Positions 5,835-13,675 of a stretch of 17,288 bases of DNA are shown here, piece by piece. The notes below the pieces were generated by a model that was given only the letters and a program-made list of their open reading frames with translations, had not been told where the DNA came from and did not search any database. How positions within the stretch are numbered: the first letter of the stretch is position 1; each line of letters opens with the position of its first letter. A program made the position numbers and the translations under genes. The stretch covers positions 1 to 17,288 of the forward strand of contig JAHZKU010000009.1 in assembly GCA_022600255.1 (NCBI GenBank), read 5' to 3'. This DNA comes from Actinomycetes bacterium. GTDB taxonomy: Bacteria; Actinomycetota; Actinomycetes; S36-B12; GCA-2699445.

Positions 5835-8012
5835 CTAGTCAACCTTGCGGAACCACACCGTGGCAAGCGGGGGCAGGGTGATTTCTGCGGAGGCTGGCCG
5901 CCCATGCCACTGCGAATCTTCTGCCAAGATCTTGCCGTAGTTGCCGACTCCCGACCCGCCATAAGTGTCCGAATCGGTGTTCAAGACCTCGTCCCACTGC
6001 CCAGAGCTGGGCAGTCCTAGCTTGTAGCCGTGGCGCACCACGGGGGACATGTTGGAAACACAGGCCATTGCGGACCCGTCTGGGCCGCGGCGCAGCCAAG
6101 AGAAGACGTTGTCGGTGGCGTCGTTAGCGTCAATCCACTCAAACCCATCCGGGTTGTGGTCCCAAGCCCACATGGCCGGCGTAGCGGTGTAGGCGTTGTT
6201 CATGTCGCGAACACAGTGTTGCACGCCGCGGTGATCCTGATCGTCGAGCAGCCACCAGTCTAGGGAGCGATTCTCACTCCACTCCGCCCCTTGCCCGAGT
6301 TCGCAGCCCATGAAGATCAACTGTTTGCCGGGGTGTCCCCACATGAAAGACAGATAGGCGCGCAGGTTCGCGAACTGCTGCCAGCGGTCGCCGGGCATCT
6401 TGTTCAGCAGGGAGCCCTTCCCGTGGACAACCTCGTCATGACTGATGGGCAACACGAAATTCTCGGTGTATGCATACATCATCGCGAAGGTCATCTCCGA
6501 GTGGTGGTACTGGCGATAGATGGGCTCGTGCGCCATGTAATTCAACGAATCATGCATCCAGCCCATATCCCACTTCAGACCAAACCCAAGGCCGCCCAAG
6601 TGGGTTGGTCGGGTGACGCCCGGCCAAGATGTGGATTCCTCCGCGACGGTGACCACGCCGGGGCAGCGCTTATACACCGTGGCATTCATCTCCTGCAGGA
6701 AAGCCACCGCTTCCAGATTCTCCCGGCCTCCGTAAATGTTGGGTTCCCAGCCGCCCTCTTCTCGCGAGTAGTCCAGATAGAGCATGGAGGCCACGGCATC
6801 AACCCGCAGACCGTCGATGTGGAACTCCTCAAGCCAGAAGACGGCGTTCGCGACCAAGAAGTTCCGGACTTCACTGCGTCCAAAGTTGAATACGTAGGTA
6901 CCCCAATCCAACTGCTCGCCGCGCTTGGGGTCCGGGTGTTCATACAAGGCGGTTCCGTCGAACCGGCCCAAGGCGAAGTCGTCTTTGGGAAAGTGTGCTG
7001 GTACCCAATCCATGATCACCCCGATACCGGCCTGGTGCAGCCGATCGATCAGGTAGCGAAACTCATCCGGACTCCCGAAGCGACTCGTGGGGGCGAAATA
7101 GGACGTCACCTGATAGCCCCAAGACGGTTCGTAGGGGTGTTCGGTCACGGGTAGCAACTCAACGTGGGTAAACCCTTGGTCGAGGACATAGGCGGTCAGC
7201 TCGTCAGCCAGTTCGGGATAACTCAGGCCCCGCCGCCAAGAACCAAGGTGCACTTCGTAGGTGCTCATCGGGCCGTCTGTGGGGACCTTGCCAGCCCGGC
7301 CTGCCATCCAGGTATCGTCCTCCCAGGTGTAGTTGCTCGTGTAGACAACCGACGCTGTCTGGGGTGGGCGCTCGGTAGCAAACGCCACCGGGTCGGCCTT
7401 ATCCCGCCAGACGTAGTCAGCCCCCAGCACGGAGAACTTGTAGGTGGTGCCATCCCCGACGGCCGGCACAAACAGTTCCCAGATGCCGGAGGATCCCAGC
7501 GAGCGCATGGGAGTACCGGTGCCATCCCAGAAGTTGAAGTCACCGACAACACGCACGCCTTTGGCGCTAGGCGCCCAAACCGCAAAAGAAGTCCCAGGAA
7601 CCGGACCATGCATGCTGTCGTAGACATGGGTGTGCGCACCCAGTACCTGCCACAGTTGCTCGTGGCGGCCCTCCCCGAGCAGGTGCAGATCCACGTCTCC
7701 GAGAGTTGGCAGGAACCGGTAAGGGTCTTCGCCCGGTACGGATCGATCCGGATAGGTGACCTGTAGCCGGTAGTCCGGCACCGAGTCCATCGGGAGGACA
7801 CCGGTCCACACGCCGCGATGCTCATGTTCTAGTGGGAAGGACTCATCGCCCACGACGACGTCCACAGCAGTCGCCATCGGTCGTAGGATGCGGACCGTCA
7901 CGCCCGCGTCCCCTTCATGGGGTCCCAGGACCTGATGCGGATCTGGATGGGAGCCATCCACGAGTTGATCCAGAGTCCCTTGATCGATCTCCAGGGGAGC
8001 AGTCTTAGCCAT
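5835..8012 (-). CDS. glgB: 1,4-alpha-glucan branching enzyme GlgB (GH13)
   Basis: This 725-residue branching enzyme cuts alpha-1,4 glucan chains and re-attaches them as alpha-1,6 branches. Two N-terminal CBM48-type modules are visible (about 25-110 and 140-225, the second with FAVWAPSAKGVRVVGDFNFWDG). A GH13 barrel follows, with conserved regions DWVPAHF (335-341), GLRVDAVASM (nucleophile Asp405), TVAEEST (acid/base Glu458) and SHDEV (Asp526). These numbers coincide with E. coli GlgB. A C-terminal beta domain ends at FRKVD. The ATG at 8012 is the first start after an in-frame stop and lacks a Shine-Dalgarno; a -10-like CATGAT lies 7 nt before it, so it may also be made from a leaderless internal transcript. 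It follows glgE by 173 bp and precedes the lipoprotein by 5 bp. It provides the branches on which GlgE continues elongation. Confidence 0.97.
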   Translation of the reverse strand: MAKTAPLEIDQGTLDQLVDGSHPDPHQVLGPHEGDAGVTVRILRPMATAVDVVVGDESFPLEHEHRGVWTGVLPMDSVPDYRLQVTYPDRSVPGEDPYRFLPTLGDVDLHLLGEGRHEQLWQVLGAHTHVYDSMHGPVPGTSFAVWAPSAKGVRVVGDFNFWDGTGTPMRSLGSSGIWELFVPAVGDGTTYKFSVLGADYVWRDKADPVAFATERPPQTASVVYTSNYTWEDDTWMAGRAGKVPTDGPMSTYEVHLGSWRRGLSYPELADELTAYVLDQGFTHVELLPVTEHPYEPSWGYQVTSYFAPTSRFGSPDEFRYLIDRLHQAGIGVIMDWVPAHFPKDDFALGRFDGTALYEHPDPKRGEQLDWGTYVFNFGRSEVRNFLVANAVFWLEEFHIDGLRVDAVASMLYLDYSREEGGWEPNIYGGRENLEAVAFLQEMNATVYKRCPGVVTVAEESTSWPGVTRPTHLGGLGFGLKWDMGWMHDSLNYMAHEPIYRQYHHSEMTFAMMYAYTENFVLPISHDEVVHGKGSLLNKMPGDRWQQFANLRAYLSFMWGHPGKQLIFMGCELGQGAEWSENRSLDWWLLDDQDHRGVQHCVRDMNNAYTATPAMWAWDHNPDGFEWIDANDATDNVFSWLRRGPDGSAMACVSNMSPVVRHGYKLGLPSSGQWDEVLNTDSDTYGGSGVGNYGKILAEDSQWHGRPASAEITLPPLATVWFRKVD

Positions 8013-8019
8013 GTGTCAC

Positions 8020-8025
8020 ATCATG
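8020..8025 (-). promoter_or_regulatory. -10-like CATGAT before glgB
   Basis: On the minus strand CATGAT, one mismatch from TATGAT, ends 7 nt before the glgB ATG. No Shine-Dalgarno is present and no strong -35 is seen. It may be an internal promoter giving a leaderless glgB message besides read-through from glgE. Confidence 0.3.
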
Positions 8026-8058
8026 TCGCCTACGTACGAATCGTTGCGACTCGTAAAG

Positions 8059-8148
8059 GCAGGATTCTGCGGATGCCGTGCTGGGTTCGCGCGGTAGGGC
8101 GGGTCCGGTCGTGTGAGCAGGATTCTGCGGATACCGCGCTGGGTTCGC
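8059..8148. repeat. Pair of 32-bp direct repeats between glgE and glgB
   Basis: Two 32-bp copies at 8059-8090 and 8117-8148 match at 30 of 32 positions with a period of 58 bp. Each begins GCAGGATTCTGCGGAT and ends GCTGGGTTCGC. The beginning can fold as GCAG-GATT-CTGC, and the second copy also holds GCGG-ATA-CCGC. CGCGGTAG (8090-8097) and CTACCGCG (8148-8155) form an 8-bp inverted pair around the second copy, so alternative RNA foldings are possible. No open frame explains the region. Position between two cotranscribed genes suggests an RNA-processing, attenuation or REP-like element. Function is unknown. Confidence 0.75.
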
Positions 8149-8185
8149 TACCGCGGCACCAGCGCTGGGACAGTGGTGGCCATCG

Positions 8186-10216
8186 CTACTGGCCGTGGAT
8201 GCGCACGATGTGCGCTACATGGCTGAACGGATCTAGCCGCACGTACACGTTCTGCTTCCAGTTCCAAGTAGCCCCTGTGATCTCGTCGGTCACCGTCAAA
8301 GTGTCGAACCAGTCGTGGCCAAGCGCGGGCATGTCCAGCCACATCGTAGTCTCGCGCGTGTTGTGTGGATCTAGGGTGCAGATCACGATGATCTGGTCGT
8401 CTCCGTCGCGCTTGGAAAACGCGATTACCTCCGAATCGTCGACGTGGTGGAACGTCAGGTTACGGAGTTGCTGGAGTGCGGGGTGGTCACGTCGGATCCG
8501 ATTGAGCTGGGTGATGTAAGGGACGAGTGTTTGCCCGCCTGCTTGGGCCGCCGCCCAATCACGGGGTCGGTACTGGTATTTCTCACTGTCGAGGTAGTCT
8601 TCGCTATCGGACCGGATCGCGATGTTTTCGTAGAGTTCGAACCCGCTGTACAGTCCCCAAGTGGGGGATAGTCCCGCCGCCAACGTGGCGCGAATGGCAA
8701 AGGCCGCAGGACCCCCTGTTTGCAGGAAATCGGGCAGGATGTCCGGGGTGTTCACGAAGAAGTTGGGTCGCATGTAGGGTGCCGCAGGCCCGGACAGTTC
8801 TTCGAGATACTCCGTCAGCTCCGGCTTGCTGTTGCGCCACGTGAAGTACGTGTAGGACTGCGTGAAACCAACGCTGCCCAAGGCGCGCATCATCGCCGGA
8901 AGAGTGAAAGCCTCGGCCAAGAAAATCACATCAGGGTCGGTCGCGTGAATGTCGGCAAATAGTCGCTCCCACAACCACAACGGTTTGGTATGGGGGTTAT
9001 CCACCCGAAAGATTCGTACCCCTCGCGACATCCACAATCGGGTAATCCGAACGATCTCTGCGTACAGGCCTTCCGGGTCATTGTCGAAGTTGAGGGGATA
9101 GATGTCCTGATACTTCTTGGGTGGGTTCTCCGCATAGGCGATCGTGCCGTCTGCCCGAGTGGTAAACCATTCGGGATGTTGGCGCGCCCAAGGGTGGTCA
9201 GGCGCCGCCTGCAAGGCGAGATCTAGTGCGATCTGCATCCCCAACTCGTTGGCCCGAGATACAAAAGCCGTGAAGTCGGCCAACGTTCCGAGGTCGGGAT
9301 GGATCTGGTCGTGCCCACCGGCCTCGCTCCCGATCGCCCAAGGTGAGCCCGGATCGCCAGCGTGTGGGGTCAGAGAGTTGTTGCGACCTTTCCGGTTCAC
9401 CTCTCCGATCGGGTGGATCGGTGGCAGGTAGACAACATCAAATCCCATCTCGGCAATTGCAGGCAGGCGCGCTTGCGCCGTCTTGAAAGTCCCTGAAATG
9501 ACCGGCTGCGTGCTGGCGCCTTCACTGCGGGGGAAGAACTCATACCAAGATCCAAAAAGTGCCCGCCGGCGCTGGACACGAACCGGCCAGGGGCCGCTCT
9601 GGGAAATGATGTCCCGCAACGGGTAGGCCGACAGAATGCTCGCAACGTCGTGAGCTGAAGCAAATGACAACCGCGCCATCGGGGGTCGGGTCGTATCACG
9701 CAACGCCTGCGCTACCTCAGCAATCAAGGTGCGCTCTTGAGCGGCCTCCGCGGGTAGGCCCGCTAGCACGCGATCGAAGACCAAGGCCCCCTCAGCTAAC
9801 TCCAGTTCCTCATCCACACCAGCTTCCAGCTTGATGCTGGCCCGGTGCTGCCAAGTCTGGATGGGATCGTCCCAAGCTGAGATGGTGAAACCCCAGTCGC
9901 CTACGTCCTCGGGTTCAACAGATCCGAACCGCACCCGGGTTTCCCATTTGTCTGAGCTATTGCCCAAGGCCGACATTGGGTGCCGGGTCGTTCCACCATT
10001 GGGGTCGACGACCACCACGTCAACCGACAAGGAGTCATGGCCCTCCCGGAAAGCCACTGCGGAAATCTGCAGTTCCTCTCCGACAACGGCCTTAACCGGC
10101 CGCCGACCGCTCTCCACGTTGGGCCAGACGTCGGTGATGCCAAACCGACCCGTCAGTGTCTGCGGCGGTTCTAGTCCACCGATCTTGCCGAGTCCTGGAT
10201 TCGCAGCGAGGGTCAC
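8186..10216 (-). CDS. glgE: Alpha-1,4-glucan:maltose-1-phosphate maltosyltransferase GlgE
   Basis: This 676-residue GH13_3 enzyme transfers maltosyl units from alpha-maltose-1-phosphate to the non-reducing end of alpha-1,4 glucans. The N-terminal beta domain carries the family signature GITDVWPNVESGRRPVKAVVGE (26-47), then VAFREGHD (54-61). An inserted helical bundle (about 135-205) is followed by PIHPIGEVNRKGRNN (267-281). Catalytic residues in the barrel are Asp406 in RIFRVDNPHTKP (nucleophile), Glu435 in FLAEAFTLP (acid/base) and Asp492 in NTPDILPDFL. The GTG at 10216 is chosen because the signature begins soon after it and the length fits the family. The open frame reaches 10420 but would overlap glgP. 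Maltokinase and trehalose synthase, the usual maltose-1-phosphate source, are not adjacent. Confidence 0.96.
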   Translation of the reverse strand: MTLAANPGLGKIGGLEPPQTLTGRFGITDVWPNVESGRRPVKAVVGEELQISAVAFREGHDSLSVDVVVVDPNGGTTRHPMSALGNSSDKWETRVRFGSVEPEDVGDWGFTISAWDDPIQTWQHRASIKLEAGVDEELELAEGALVFDRVLAGLPAEAAQERTLIAEVAQALRDTTRPPMARLSFASAHDVASILSAYPLRDIISQSGPWPVRVQRRRALFGSWYEFFPRSEGASTQPVISGTFKTAQARLPAIAEMGFDVVYLPPIHPIGEVNRKGRNNSLTPHAGDPGSPWAIGSEAGGHDQIHPDLGTLADFTAFVSRANELGMQIALDLALQAAPDHPWARQHPEWFTTRADGTIAYAENPPKKYQDIYPLNFDNDPEGLYAEIVRITRLWMSRGVRIFRVDNPHTKPLWLWERLFADIHATDPDVIFLAEAFTLPAMMRALGSVGFTQSYTYFTWRNSKPELTEYLEELSGPAAPYMRPNFFVNTPDILPDFLQTGGPAAFAIRATLAAGLSPTWGLYSGFELYENIAIRSDSEDYLDSEKYQYRPRDWAAAQAGGQTLVPYITQLNRIRRDHPALQQLRNLTFHHVDDSEVIAFSKRDGDDQIIVICTLDPHNTRETTMWLDMPALGHDWFDTLTVTDEITGATWNWKQNVYVRLDPFSHVAHIVRIHGQ

Positions 10217-10223
10217 GCAGGTA

Positions 10224-10229
10224 ACCCTA
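10224..10229 (-). promoter_or_regulatory. -10-like TAGGGT before glgE
   Basis: On the minus strand TAGGGT (10229 down to 10224) fits the actinobacterial TAnnnT -10 pattern and ends 7 nt before the GTG start, the geometry of a leaderless promoter. The AGGG inside it could instead act as a Shine-Dalgarno, at 8 nt spacing. Sequence alone cannot separate the two. Confidence 0.4.
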
Positions 10230-10271
10230 GCCGGGTGTGACCATGGGCTGCCCAAAATAGCCGAAGCCCGA

Positions 10272-10277
10272 TACGGT
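10272..10277 (+). promoter_or_regulatory. -10-like TACGGT before glgP, leaderless geometry
   Basis: TACGGT fits TAnnnT and ends 6 nt before the glgP GTG. No Shine-Dalgarno-like sequence is present between them, which favours a leaderless glgP message. There is no obvious -35. It lies back to back with the glgE element in a 67-bp divergent region, so one regulator could act on both. Confidence 0.5.
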
Positions 10278-10283
10278 ATCTGG

Positions 10284-12887
10284 GTGAAAGCATTTCGTCG
10301 TTTTACGGTTTCTGTTGTTCTACCCGATGAGCTGAAGTGCTTGCTGGACCTAGCGCGTAATCTGCGGTGGTCCTGGGATCTGCAGACCAAAGAACTCTTC
10401 GAGAGCATTGATCCCACCACCTGGGCTCACGTTGGCAAGGATCCACTGCGGCTGCTGGCCGAGGTGCCGCGGCAACGGTTGGACGAACTGGCACAAGATG
10501 ACGGGTTCGTCTCTTGGGCGAACCGGGTCCACGCAGATTTGTCACAGTACTTGTCGGCTGACCTCTGGTATCAATCGATTTCCGGGGAAAAGCCCGGTGC
10601 TATTGGGTATTTTTCGCCGGAGTTTGGGGTAGCAGCCGCGTTGCCACAGTATTCCGGTGGCCTGGGAATCCTAGCCGGGGACCACCTGAAAGCCGCCTCT
10701 GATCTAGGTGTGCCGATTATTGGCGTGGGCTTGTTCTATCGCTCCGGTTACTTCAAACAGTCGTTGTCGCTGGAAGGGTGGCAGCAGGAGCGTTACCCGG
10801 TACTGGACCCAGACAATCTCCCCATTCGTTTGCTGCGCGATGACCAGGGACGAGCGCTGGTGATCTCGGTCGATTTGCCAGGCGACCGCAAGCTAGCCGC
10901 GCAGATTCGCAAGGCGGATGTTGGTCGCGTGCCGCTCCTGCTCCTTGACACCGATATCGAAGAGAACAGCCCGGCGGATCGCAATGTGACCGACCGCCTG
11001 TATGGCGGCGGTTCGGAGCACCGACTCCTGCAGGAAATGCTGCTGGGAATTGGTGGTGTGCGCGCGATTCGGGCCTTTTGTGCTGAGACCGGCCACGCAG
11101 CGCCAGAGGTTTTCCACACGAACGAAGGTCATGCGGGCTTCTTAGGGCTAGAACGAATCCATGAGTTGATGTCCGCTCGCGGACTCTCCTTTCATGAAGC
11201 CCTGCAAGCGGTACGAGCGGGCACGGTATTCACGACCCACACGCCGGTTCCCGCTGGGATCGACCGGTTCCATCGGGACTTGATTGAGTCACATTTTGGT
11301 GGGGATGCAGCCTTGCCTGGGGTTTCGCTAGCCGACATCATGCCGCTTGGAGCCGAGACGTACGACGCCGGCGACCCCGAGATGTTCAACATGGCCGTGA
11401 TGGGCTTGCGGCTTGGGCAGCGTGCCAACGGGGTTTCCCAGCTGCACGGTCGGGTGTCCCGCGGGATGTTTTCTGGGTTGTGGTCCGGCTTCGATGCTGC
11501 AGAAGTCCCGATTACGTCGATCACCAACGGCGTCCACGCGCCGACTTGGGTGGCTCCAGAAATGTGGGAGCTGGCCGCGCGGACCAGCCAGGGTCGGCTG
11601 GTGGAAGAAGGTAAGGGCTGGGAGTCCATAGCCAAGGTTGAAGACAGCGAGATCTGGGATGTGAAGCGCAAATTGCGTCAGCATTTGGTCGAAGATGCCC
11701 GCAGTCGGTTACGGACCTCCTGGCAACAACGTGGTGCCAGCCCGGCCGAACTCGGCTGGATCGATGATGTCTTGGCAAACGACGTCCTGACCATCGGTTT
11801 CGCGCGCAGGGTGCCCTCCTACAAACGGCTCACGCTGATGCTGAAGGATCCAGACCGGCTGAAGCGACTTCTGTTGGATCCAGATCGACCTATCCAGATG
11901 GTGATTGCCGGAAAGTCCCATCCGGCGGACGATGGTGGCAAGCGTCTGATTCAGGAACTGGTCCGTTTCGCGGACGACCCCGCTATTCGGCACCGCATTG
12001 TGTTCCTGCCCGACTACGACATGGCCATGGCCGAAGTTCTCTACCCCGGGTGTGATGTCTGGCTGAATAACCCGCTGCGTCCGTTGGAGGCGTGCGGGAC
12101 ATCCGGAATGAAGGCCGCCCTCAACGGGGCCTTGAACCTGTCGGTCCTAGACGGCTGGTGGGACGAGTGGTTCGATGGCGAGAACGGCTGGGCGATTCCC
12201 ACCGCCGATGGCGTGGACGACCCGGAGCGGCGTGATGAGATCGAGTCGAAGGCTCTTTACGAACTTATCGAGGATTCGGTGGCGCCCCTGTTCTACGACC
12301 TCAACGACGCGGGCCTGCCGAACAGATGGATTGAAATGGTGCGCAGCACCCTTGAGTTCACCGGGCCCAAGGTGTTGGCCAGTCGGATGGTCCGTGACTA
12401 CGTGCAGAAGCTGTACCGCCCCGCCGCTCACGCAGAAGCGGAGGCGATCGCTGACGACTACGCCTTGGCCCGTGAGTTGGCTGACTGGAAGGGCACCATC
12501 ACCCGCACTTGGGACGATGTCGCCATCGAACATGTGGAGGCGGACGGTCTTGGTGACGACCCGTCCGTGGGGAGTGCCGCCACTTTGCGGGTGTACGCGG
12601 CCTTGCCGGGACTCACCCCGAAAGACATCGCGGTGCAGGCGATTCACGGCCGGGTGGATTCCGATGATGAACTCACCGAGGTGCAGTTTGCAGACTTAGA
12701 CGTGGCCGAGACCTACGATGCGGATCGTTATTTGTTCAGCGGGCAGATCCCGTTGGACCGCACTGGGCCGTTCGGTTACACCGTTCGGATCGTGCCACGC
12801 CATTCCGGGCTGGCGACGGCTGCGGAGATGGGCCTGATCGCACTTCCTAGACAAACCGATGAGCTCACTGAAGGTGACCTGCGCTGA
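10284..12887 (+). CDS. glgP: Alpha-glucan (glycogen) phosphorylase GlgP (GT35)
   Basis: This 867-residue pyridoxal-phosphate enzyme releases glucose-1-phosphate from alpha-1,4 glucan ends. The N-terminal region LPDELKCLLDLARNLRWSWD is the short DUF3417-type lead of the actinobacterial/archaeal phosphorylase subgroup. It is followed by AIGYFSPEFGVAAALPQYSGGLGILAGDHLKAASDLG, VFHTNEGHAGFL and FTTHTPVPAGIDRF. The cofactor lysine is Lys610 in EACGTSGMKAALNGALN, followed by the GWWDEWF segment. About 110 C-terminal residues form an extra beta-rich tail. The GTG at 10284 marks the start of family-typical sequence and sits 6 nt after a TACGGT -10. The open frame upstream to 9831 would run through glgE and is rejected. 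It is divergent from glgE and followed by the DUF4190 gene after 44 bp. M. tuberculosis GlgP (Rv1328) is of similar length and orientation to glgE. Confidence 0.96.
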   Translation: MKAFRRFTVSVVLPDELKCLLDLARNLRWSWDLQTKELFESIDPTTWAHVGKDPLRLLAEVPRQRLDELAQDDGFVSWANRVHADLSQYLSADLWYQSISGEKPGAIGYFSPEFGVAAALPQYSGGLGILAGDHLKAASDLGVPIIGVGLFYRSGYFKQSLSLEGWQQERYPVLDPDNLPIRLLRDDQGRALVISVDLPGDRKLAAQIRKADVGRVPLLLLDTDIEENSPADRNVTDRLYGGGSEHRLLQEMLLGIGGVRAIRAFCAETGHAAPEVFHTNEGHAGFLGLERIHELMSARGLSFHEALQAVRAGTVFTTHTPVPAGIDRFHRDLIESHFGGDAALPGVSLADIMPLGAETYDAGDPEMFNMAVMGLRLGQRANGVSQLHGRVSRGMFSGLWSGFDAAEVPITSITNGVHAPTWVAPEMWELAARTSQGRLVEEGKGWESIAKVEDSEIWDVKRKLRQHLVEDARSRLRTSWQQRGASPAELGWIDDVLANDVLTIGFARRVPSYKRLTLMLKDPDRLKRLLLDPDRPIQMVIAGKSHPADDGGKRLIQELVRFADDPAIRHRIVFLPDYDMAMAEVLYPGCDVWLNNPLRPLEACGTSGMKAALNGALNLSVLDGWWDEWFDGENGWAIPTADGVDDPERRDEIESKALYELIEDSVAPLFYDLNDAGLPNRWIEMVRSTLEFTGPKVLASRMVRDYVQKLYRPAAHAEAEAIADDYALARELADWKGTITRTWDDVAIEHVEADGLGDDPSVGSAATLRVYAALPGLTPKDIAVQAIHGRVDSDDELTEVQFADLDVAETYDADRYLFSGQIPLDRTGPFGYTVRIVPRHSGLATAAEMGLIALPRQTDELTEGDLR

Positions 12888-12931
12888 TTGCCACCTCTGC
12901 GATCTGGCAGGCAGTCTGGGACACTGAGGTC

Positions 12932-13537
12932 ATGGCAGTAGAACAGCCAGATGATCCGAGCATCTCTGAGGACAAACCGCCGACCCCGGGGCAGGCCCAG
13001 GCGCCGTCGCTCCCAGAGCCACCGACGCCTCCGGTGCCACCATCTGATCCCGCCTTCGGGGTGGAACCTACGACACCGATTCCGCCTCCCCAACCGACCA
13101 GCCCGATCGTGCCTCCGAGCGCCCCGCCGGGACCCCCCTGGTCTGGGCGACCTGTTCCTCCCTCCGCGCCGCCACCAGGGTTTCCTAGCGCGGCCGCACC
13201 GCAATACCCCCAGGGTCCAGCGAACGCCGCACAGTACCCCCAGCCGACGTACGGGCAGCCGACCTACGCGAACAACTACCCGCCAGCAGGTGCGGTGACG
13301 AACGGATTCGCGGTGGCCGCCCTGGTGCTTGGGATTGTGGGCGTCTTCACGTTCTGGTTGTATCTGATCATTCCGATCCTCGCCGTTGTGTTCGGTCACA
13401 TCGGCTACGCCAAAGTCAGCAAGTCGCTAGGGACCCAGAGGGGCTCGGGAATGGCGTTGGCCGGACTGATCCTGGGCTACGTCATGATCGCGATAGGGCT
13501 GTTCTTCCTTGTTTTCGCGATTGCGGCCGGACTCTAG
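12932..13537 (+). CDS. DUF4190 membrane protein with proline-rich N-terminus
   Basis: This protein has 201 residues. Residues 1-120 form a disordered, Pro-rich cytoplasmic tail ending in YPQ/TYGQP/TYANNY repeats. The rest is a DUF4190 domain: NGFAVAALVLGIVGVF-x-FWLYLIIPILAVVFGHIGYAKV (124-162) gives one membrane pass and a re-entrant or second segment, and GSGMALAGLILGYVMIAIGLFFLVFAIAAGL (171-201) the last. The GHIGYAKVSKS loop and GMALAGLILGY motif are hallmarks. The function of this family is unknown. ATG at 12932 has GAGG only 2 nt away, too close for standard spacing; a GACACT hexamer 6 nt upstream resembles a leaderless -10. It follows glgP by 44 bp and precedes the CD225 gene by 138 bp on the same strand. 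Confidence 0.88.
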   Translation: MAVEQPDDPSISEDKPPTPGQAQAPSLPEPPTPPVPPSDPAFGVEPTTPIPPPQPTSPIVPPSAPPGPPWSGRPVPPSAPPPGFPSAAAPQYPQGPANAAQYPQPTYGQPTYANNYPPAGAVTNGFAVAALVLGIVGVFTFWLYLIIPILAVVFGHIGYAKVSKSLGTQRGSGMALAGLILGYVMIAIGLFFLVFAIAAGL

Positions 13538-13561
13538 CCCAACCGATCTTTGGCGGCGTGA

Positions 13562-13584
13562 CGGCAGCTGCGCGTGTGCTGCCG
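13562..13584 (+). terminator. Stem-loop CGGCAGC...GCTGCCG after the DUF4190 gene
   Basis: A perfect 7-bp stem (13562-13568 with 13578-13584) and a 9-nt loop begin 24 nt past the DUF4190 stop. No T-tract follows. A second GGCAGCTGC at 13586-13594 repeats 13563-13571 and could pair alternatively. It could be a partial terminator or message-stabilising hairpin between this gene and the CD225 gene. The remainder of the gap 13538-13675 shows nothing else clear. Confidence 0.4.
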
Positions 13585-13675
13585 GGGCAGCTGCTGACCG
13601 ATTATGACCACTGCGCGCGCGTCCGCCCCAGCTTAGGACTAGCTTGGGTACTCCGACCCGAACTTCGGAGGATTC

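Noticed and set aside
6291..7154. Plus-strand open frame (287 codons) opposite glgB
   Set aside because: It is an antisense shadow of a strongly conserved gene, with no Shine-Dalgarno or recognisable motif.
8059..8148. CRISPR array or transposon terminal repeats
   Set aside because: There are only two copies with a 26-bp gap, in direct orientation. There is no transposase, no target-site duplication and no cas gene.
9831..10283. N-terminal extension of GlgP by 151 codons
   Set aside because: It reads antisense through glgE. Phosphorylase-like sequence begins just after the GTG at 10284, which also has a promoter-like element.
10217..10420. N-terminal extension of GlgE
   Set aside because: It would overlap the start of glgP on the other strand and has no family-like sequence. 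GlgE homologues begin close to the GITDV motif.
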